Source: Muscardinus avellanarius (taxonomy: Eukaryota; Chordata; Mammalia; Rodentia; Gliridae). From it: a stretch of DNA of 64,000 nucleotides. The position numbers and the translations under genes were made by a program. Positions 57,744 to 64,000 of the stretch are shown one piece after another. Positions within the stretch are counted from its first letter, which is position 1. The number at the start of each line of letters is the position of its first letter. The notes below the pieces were generated by a model. That model made no database searches and was not told where the DNA came from. It saw nothing but the letters and a program-made list of their open reading frames with translations. Location of the stretch: NCBI GenBank assembly GCA_963383645.1, contig OY726565.1, positions 30,810,534-30,874,533 of the forward strand, given 5' to 3'.

Positions 57744-58359
57744 ATTTGGTCTACAATATTGTATATTGAATTAGACAAAGTGGCAGCCACTTCCTTTAGA
57801 CAGGGTCCTTCTAAGCCTTAATCTAAGCCTTAATCTGTCTACCTTGATTCCTGTCTTATGGTAACGACTTGATTTTGGTAGACATTTAAATTTATAGCTC
57901 ATAATTTTGAGCTTAGAGATTTCATTATTGAGAGCTATATGAGCCACAACTATTTTTGTAGAATAAATAATCAAACCATTGAGTGTATACTGCTTAAAAG
58001 ATCATGTAAAGAATTCAGCTTTGATCAATACATTTTTTTCTCCTTTTTTCAGCAACCATGTTTAAGAATAGGTCCAGTTTTTCTTGGTGTTGGAGCAGAA
58101 TTTGAATGAAAATGTTATGCTATTCATGATTATGAAGGTAGGAACAAGTTAAGTATTCTACAAGTATGTGCAAATTTCCTGAACAGCTCTGTTACATGTG
58201 GCCACCGCTTACCCTTGTCGTCTCTGATGACAGCATCAGGCAGGAGATCTGCAAAGGTGGCTTGTGTGTCCTTCCTGAGGTCCTCTTCACTTCTACTTCT
58301 TATCTGTTTAGAACACCCCACAGCATGTTCTTTCTAAAGTAAAAAGCAACATCCAAAAG
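57744..58359. other. Unique DNA with a 12-bp tandem duplication
   Basis: ctaagccttaat is exactly doubled at 57811-57822 and 57823-57834. Otherwise nothing is recognised. Confidence 0.45.
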
Positions 58360-58564
58360 AAGTCTGCCGCCTGGCATAGTGGCGCACACTTCTAATCCCC
58401 GCGCTTGGGAGGCTGAAACAGAAGGATGGTGCAGGTTCGTAGCCAGCCTCGCTGACTTAAGAGACCCTGTTTCCAAATAAAATTAAAAAAAGGTCTGGGA
58501 GTATAACCCGGAGGTAGAAGGGTTCCATCCCCAGTACCACCAAAAAAAAAAAAAAAGTCTGCCG
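58360..58564 (+). mobile_element. Group B-like dimeric SINE with 10-bp target-site duplication
   Basis: Left half with aatccccgcgcttgggaggc and ctgacttaagagaccctgtt, but the ID end is the ordinary gggttccatccccagtacca. The exact duplication aagtctgccg is at 58360-58369 and 58555-58564. Confidence 0.95.
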
Positions 58565-58799
58565 TACTTTCTATAAAGCCAGCATACCTAACCAGACTGC
58601 TCAGCTTCTCCCTCTGAAAAATCTGCTATTTAGGTTAGGTCATTGTAGGTACTTTTTTCTCAAGAGTAAATAAATGCACATATATTTTATATTTGCATAA
58701 TTAAAAGGTCTATTGTGTTGGTTGTTCCAGCGCGAAACAACTTTAAGTCAAATTTACTTGTTTTAGGAAATGCACTAAAAGTTGCTCTCGCATTTAAAA

Positions 58800-59255
58800 A
58801 CATCTGAATACTTTTAGGATTGTTTTAGATTTACAGAAAGTTTGCAAAGATAGTTCAGAGTTCCCATATACTCTTCACCCAGTTCCCCCAAGTTAATAAT
58901 AGTAATCTGTCATAACCAAGGGACCAGCAGAAGCATATTATAATGAACATACTTTATATAACTGTTTTCCCTACTTTTTTCTTTTATTGGTACCTTGCAC
59001 TTATATGCCTCAGTGAGGTTCACAGTGATACAAACATACATGCACGCAACACTTGGTGTGTTTCTCTGGATTTCTCTCCCTGCCCACACATGAGGTTGTA
59101 TGTAAGATTATTTGAACTGTTTCCTTCTTTAGTTCTTCTGCCCCAAGATTCCATCACATGAAAGAACTATTAGGTTTAGTCATCATGTCTCCTTAGGCTT
59201 TATTGGTTGTGATGGTTTTTCATATTTTTTTTCATATTTTTGATGACTTTGATTG

Positions 59256-59286
<31 letters not shown>

Positions 59287-60530
59287 GGTGGTACTGGGGT
59301 TCCTGGAAGCCCTTCTACCTACGGGCTACACTCCCAGACCTATTTTTACATTTTTATTTGGAAACAGGGTCTCCTACGCCAGCGCACACGGCTAGCTTCG
59401 AACCTGCGCGATCCTCCTGTCTCTGCCTCCCAAGCTCGGGGATTACAAGCGTGCGCCACCACGCCCGGCGACTTTGATAGTTTTGAGGAGTACAAATGTA
59501 TATTTCGTATAAGTTTGGGTTTGTCTGATGTTCTATTCGCATTGAAATTCTGAGGTTAAGATTTTAGAAATAGAACCACAACACGTGTTGTCAACACGAC
59601 TTTCCAGTGCTGATGATGTAAACCTTAATCACCTGGTCAAGATAGTATTTGCCAGGTTTGTCTCCACTGTAAACTTACTTCTTCTCCTTCCTCCTTTATA
59701 GGTGAATAAAAGTCAGTAAGTGAAGGTCACACTAAAGAGGTGAGAAGTTGAACACCGTTTCCTTGAAGGGGCAGCATCTACATTAATTATTTGCAATTCT
59801 TTTACATGGGAGATTTGTCTCTTCTCCCATTTATTTGTTAAATCATTTATTTATGTAGATGTGGACTTATGGATATGTATTACACACTTTGGGCTGAAAT
59901 CCACTACTACATTGTTTATTTTGTTGCTCAATCTCAGCTCTGGCCTTTAGGAACAATTTCAGTTGACATATGTGTCCCTTGACATGTCCCCATCACTGTA
60001 TTCATTGAGCCTTTCCTTACTTTCTGGTATTATGTGATGCTCCAGGCTCATCTTGCTTATTTCCTGTCCTAGTCCTAGAATCACCCATTCTTCCAAGGGT
60101 CCCTGATTCCTTTTACTGGAAAATGGTACTTGAAATCAAGATTTGGGCCAGCCCTGGGCGTACTTATTGCTTTGGGGATGTCATTGCTTCTAGGTTCTCC
60201 CAACAGGTAGCGCTAGAAAATATGCATATGTATACTAATTCTTGTGTTCATACAGAATCAATATCATTTCTCTATCCATCTATATCTATTTTAAGTTAAA
60301 TAAGAGTCCATACTGATGTTTCTGATTACAATACAGTACCACAAGGTTCATGTTAGGTTCCAACTTGCTTATCTGCAGTCTCTCCACAGTGTGCAACCTA
60401 AATGCCATCACCCACCACCAACTTACTCGCTTTCTCTCAATCCCAGTATAAAATGTTCTTATCTCCTTAGTCTCTTTAAGAGACTAAGAATGATAGTGGG
60501 GCTTAATCTCAGGAGAAAAAAACCTTTTTA
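58800..60530. mobile_element. Ancient L1M-type LINE segment interrupted by a SINE
   Basis: Long collinear match to an old mammalian L1M consensus: attgttttagatttacagaa, agttcccatatactcttcac, ccccaagattccatcacatg, tcatgtctccttaggcttta, gatagttttgaggagtacaa, aaccttaatcacctggtcaa, gagatttgtctcttctccca, atgctccaggctcatcttgc, ttccaagggtccctgattcc and catactgatgtttctgatta. Probably an inverse reading of L1, but I leave the strand open. The frames inside are dead. Confidence 0.72.
59245..59478 (-). mobile_element. Group B dimeric SINE with 9-bp target-site duplication
   Basis: Young-looking reversed copy: (TTTTG)n tail, ggggttcctggaagcccttc, then the centre ggaaacagggtctcctacgc and B1 end caagcgtgcgccaccacgcc. 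The exact duplication gactttgat lies at 59245-59253 and 59470-59478. The 116-codon frame at 59203-59553 reads straight through the SINE and is an artefact. Confidence 0.96.
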
Positions 60531-60846
60531 ATTCTTTCTAAATAAAGATGTAAGCAACAAAGCATAATTTTACCACATTGCAAAATAAATCAGCACGCTT
60601 CCTTAGTTCATTGAAATGGATGATAATATGCATTAGCAGATAGGACATCTGTGCCCACCTGGGATCCTATGAATGCTAATTAGGGGTATCAAATAGAGAG
60701 GATTTGTGAAGGCAAGCGATTAAGTAGGTAAATATAGATTTTAGTCATTCAACATTTCAAGACTAGAAATTTTGTTTTTGTATTTAAAAATCCCAAATTA
60801 AATTTTAGTTCTGCTCATTACTTGGTTGCAGAAAAAGATCTTTATA

Positions 60847-61063
60847 AAAGGGTATTTTGGCTGGGCGTGGTGATACATACTTGTAATCCCAGTACTTAGG
60901 AGGTAAAGACAGAAGAATCACAGGTTTGCAGCCAGCCTCAACTACTTAGTGAAGCCCTCCACAATTTAGTGAGACCCTGTTTCAAAAATAAAGAATAATA
61001 ATAATTAAAGAATAATACTAGGGGTATAACTCAGAGGTAGGATGCCCCTAGGTTCAATCCCTG

Positions 61064-61107
<44 letters not shown>

Positions 61108-61156
61108 ACACACACTCACACACACACACTCACACACACACACAAAGAGTATTTTG
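60847..61156 (+). mobile_element. Dimeric B1/ID SINE with long (CA)n tail
   Basis: ctgggcgtggtgatacatac to ggttcaatccctgtta, then CA repeats with CTCACA interruptions to 61144. The flanks aaagggtattttg (60847-60859) and aaagagtattttg (61144-61156) differ by one base. Confidence 0.95.
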
Positions 61157-61796
61157 TAAATCACAAATGAGAGTATACACTATGGAAGAGAGAGAAAAAA
61201 AGGTGAGAGATACTTAGAGATAAAATTACGAGGCAGATAGCATAAATTTAGGGTATGCTGAACTACTGCATTAAGTTGTTTGAATGCAAAAACAGTATCT
61301 TTTTGGACTAAAATTATTTTCAGGTTTTTTTTTTTAAAAGTATGAATACAAGCATACTATTTAAAACTGTTTCTTTACCATTAGAAAGAGGCAACTAAGA
61401 TAATGTCTGAATTCTGGGGAGATCTGAAGCACTTTTGAAAGAATCTATCGTGTTCAGCTATGTGAGCTTTGCTCTGGGTTCTCTAACTATTCCAAGATGG
61501 AGTTGTGAAGCTACCTTTAGTGTAGAGAGATAGAGGGCTAATGACAAACAAATCCAAGAGAACCACTGAGAAAAGACCAAAGAGGAGCTCTAAAGTTCAC
61601 AATTAATATAAACTAATGATACAATATGGAGTATAAAGTGGTACTATGAGGTTATGAAGATTTTACAGATTTTTATGGAAAATATGGCTTATTGCCTAAT
61701 GCTGTAATTAGCGACCATTTCATTAAATTCAATAGCCAGTTATTCCCAGGCTGGGTAGACTATGATGAGAAATTATAAGTGATGACATTAACATTC
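61157..61796. other. Unique DNA, nothing recognised
   Basis: Single-copy AT-rich sequence between two SINEs. Confidence 0.45.
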
Positions 61797-62000
61797 AAAA
61801 AGGGTCTTGGGAGCTGAGCATGTTGGCCTATCCCTGTAATCCTAATACTTGGGAGGCTGGCTCAGCAGGATTGCAGGTTCGAGGACTGCCTCAGCAAGTA
61901 GTGAGACTCTCATAAAAAAACAAAATAAAATAAAATAGGGCTTGAGGTATAGCTTGTAGGTTCAATCTCCAGTACCACACACACAATAAAAGAGTCTTGG
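61797..62000 (+). mobile_element. Dimeric B1/ID SINE with imperfect 13-bp target-site duplication
   Basis: gagctgagcatgttggccta to ggttcaatctccagtaccac. The flanks aaaagggtcttgg and aaaagagtcttgg (about 61798-61810 and 61988-62000) differ by one base. The left-half centre is shortened. Confidence 0.9.
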
Positions 62001-63844
62001 AGGTATTTCCCTTTCTGTTCTCCCTACTCTTCTGTTAGGTTGCCAACAGTCATTTTTCCTTTGCTGCTGGGGACACATATATTGCCTTGATTTTTATCAT
62101 CTCACAACATTTATAGTTAGAGGGATACAACTTATGAACTTAAATACTACTGCAGAGAGGCTATGAGAAAGAAACTTTGCTTGGGCTTCATTAAGATAAA
62201 TCAGGTAAGAGTACAAGACAAGGGAGAAAGGGGAAAAAATCTGAGATTGTATATAGAAATTTAGGAAGCCTATAGCTTATGTTGTATTCCTAAGACATGT
62301 GAAATCTATTTCACAGCTTATTATGAAAGATCTATCAAAAATAGCCTTTATAGGCTATATTAAAGTGAACAAACAAGAACTGATTGACCCCAAATGAAAC
62401 TTGAACAATTGTTGGAGTTAGTGCATTTCTCAGCCTGGGTGATTGTGTGCCTATTACTGACTGATCTTATAGTCATCACTTTGGGAAGCAAAAACAAAAA
62501 CCAAACAAACAACAAAAAAACTCAAAAATAAAAATATTGATGTGCCCTTTCCAGATATTAAAAACTGAATCTTTTAAAGGGTACAGTTCATCTTTGTTAC
62601 AAAAAGGTTGTAAAATATTTCATATTGATATTCCATGAATCTGTCAAGTTTAGTACCTACAAAAATAGATTTCATCTCTTTATTTTCAGTACTAAAATTT
62701 CTTTCTGTTAAAGTTTCAAGAGAAGGAAATGATGCTATATTATACTACTAAATTATTTTTCTGAAATATGTTTGCATAGTTATTTACCTTTACAAACATT
62801 ATTTTATCTAGAGTCACCAAACAGGAAAAATAGATGACCTAAAACCTATTTTCTTAAATTTCTGGAAATGACTCTTTTAAATGTTTTATTAGTAATTTAT
62901 GTATATAAACCCCAATATATATTATACTGTTGAAGTTTAATCCCTAAAGGAAGATAAAATTTTAGTGACATAAAACCTTAGTAGTTTGAATAAATGAATC
63001 CTCATCATAGAAAAAGTTTTCATGAAAAAAGTTTGTTTCAAAAAATATGACACTACTGCCCCAAGCTTCTGAGCCTTTATAAAATGCTACAAAACTAAAC
63101 CTGTCTCTTGTGAGGTTTTGCAGATCCAAGACCATGGGATACCATAAAAGGAAAAAATTCTATTCCTGTAGAGTATTAGAGAGTCTGAGAGTCCTGTTCA
63201 AAATTAAGAACTAAAACCTGTTTAAGTTCCCCTATGTAATCTAAACCGGAAATCTTGTTTCTTTCTATTCATGTGGACTCTTTTGATTCTGGGAATTTCT
63301 TTGCTAAACCAGGAACTTTAAAGATTCTTAAAGAGTTAATGGAGTCTCCTATAAAACGGGAAAAAAAGATAAAATAAACTTAAACCTGAAGATAAGATGC
63401 TTGGTTTATAGATGGATCTGCCAATTATGTAAAAACAAAAGATAGATAGCACTGGCATATAATATTTATAGCAAGCAAAATATTTGTACTAACTGACAGG
63501 GTCATATCATCCAATATACTAAATTTTATGTTGTGTTTAGGCTTTGTGCCATATAATTAAATAGGTTGGCTACCTGGCTTCCAAATGCTAATCAGTGGCT
63601 GTTCCAGGGTAAAGATATATCTGGGTTATTGTACAATGCACTAAAATGTCAATTTTTAAAATTTAGATGCGTACTGCAAGTGCAATACCATTGAAAAGCA
63701 AATGAATGGCTTTGTTTACTAAATAACCAGGCTGATGAGATCATTGACTTAGCAGCTTTAAAGCTTGGCACAATGGTCACAAAAATAAAAATTTAGGCAC
63801 ATGAGAAAAACCACTTATGGATCCTCATGTTCCTAGGGACTCAG
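62001..63844. other. Unique AT-rich DNA, nothing recognised
   Basis: About 1.8 kb without a recognised repeat, RNA gene, exon or notable open frame. Confidence 0.45.
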
Positions 63845-64000
63845 GGAGGTGATCTAGAGGAGGCGGGGGAGAGGGAGAATCAACAAAGGAAGCACTTCCA
63901 TGGACATTATGCATATATGTGAGAATATCAATGTCAATCTCAATATCACATGTGGGGAAGGGCGGGGAGAAGGGGAGGGCTGGGGAGCCCACCAAACGTT
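63845..64000 (+). mobile_element. LINE-1 3' end, running off the window
   Basis: ggcgggggagagggagaatc, cttccatggacattatgcat, gagaatatcaatgtcaatct, caatatcacatgtggggaag and a purine-rich end. It parallels 53800-53930 in the other lineage-specific L1 copy and is cut by the window edge. Confidence 0.85.

Noticed and set aside
59203..59553. 116-codon frame
   Set aside because: Runs straight through a SINE bounded by an exact 9-bp target-site duplication.

Overview
This window is non-coding, repeat-rich mammalian DNA, most likely from a squirrel-family rodent (Sciuridae). About 30 copies of a dimeric SINE run through it: a 7SL/B1-like left half joined to an ID-like (tRNA-derived) right half, the architecture known from squirrel MEN/B1-ID elements. 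A free ID element and short lineage-specific LINE-1 3' ends accompany them. Beneath lie old pan-mammalian repeats: MIR, L2, MER5-type hAT fragments, MLT1-type LTRs and ancient L1M pieces. I see no intact protein-coding gene, rRNA, tRNA gene, CRISPR array or bacterial-type operon. Open frames are short (at most 135 codons), and the longest ones fall in repeats or lack coding support. The window is best read as intergenic or deep intronic DNA.

Layout. 1-11 kb: sparse in repeats; an inverted L1 3' end (1.1-1.6 kb), one SINE with a GT tail (3.9 kb), an L2 (5.8-6.3 kb), a MIR (7.5 kb) and a CpG-bearing unique block (10.6-10.9 kb). 11-20 kb: six SINEs, most with clear target-site duplications, an ancient L1M piece, an L2, and a lineage-specific LINE-1 5' end that keeps its 5' UTR and ORF1 start but lacks the rest. 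20-28 kb: AT-rich; an ancient L1M 5' region in reverse orientation interrupted by an MLT1-type LTR and a SINE remnant, an L2, two MIRs, and a 27-nt candidate microexon. 28-31.7 kb: a 2.4-kb dead L1 ORF2/3' segment with a SINE inside, then an 82-bp direct repeat flanking a younger L1 3' end. 32-44 kb: two SINEs stacked on one target site inside an MLT1-type LTR, MER5 remnants, a GC-richer island at 39.1-39.8 kb, and long unique stretches. 43-62 kb: the densest SINE zone, with a chimeric/nested SINE cluster, a large purine microsatellite, a solo LTR on the minus strand, an L2, two inverted L1 3' ends, and an ancient L1M segment. 62-64 kb: unique AT-rich DNA ending in another L1 3' end that runs off the window.

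No previously undescribed gene system is supported. The observations most worth checking concern repeat structure (a triple target-site duplication, a shared block between neighbouring SINEs, an 82-bp duplication around an L1 end, a SINE sublineage with a rewritten ID half), a candidate microexon, a perfect 28-bp palindrome and a few CpG-rich unique blocks. Family names come from recognising consensus-like stretches by eye, not from a database search.
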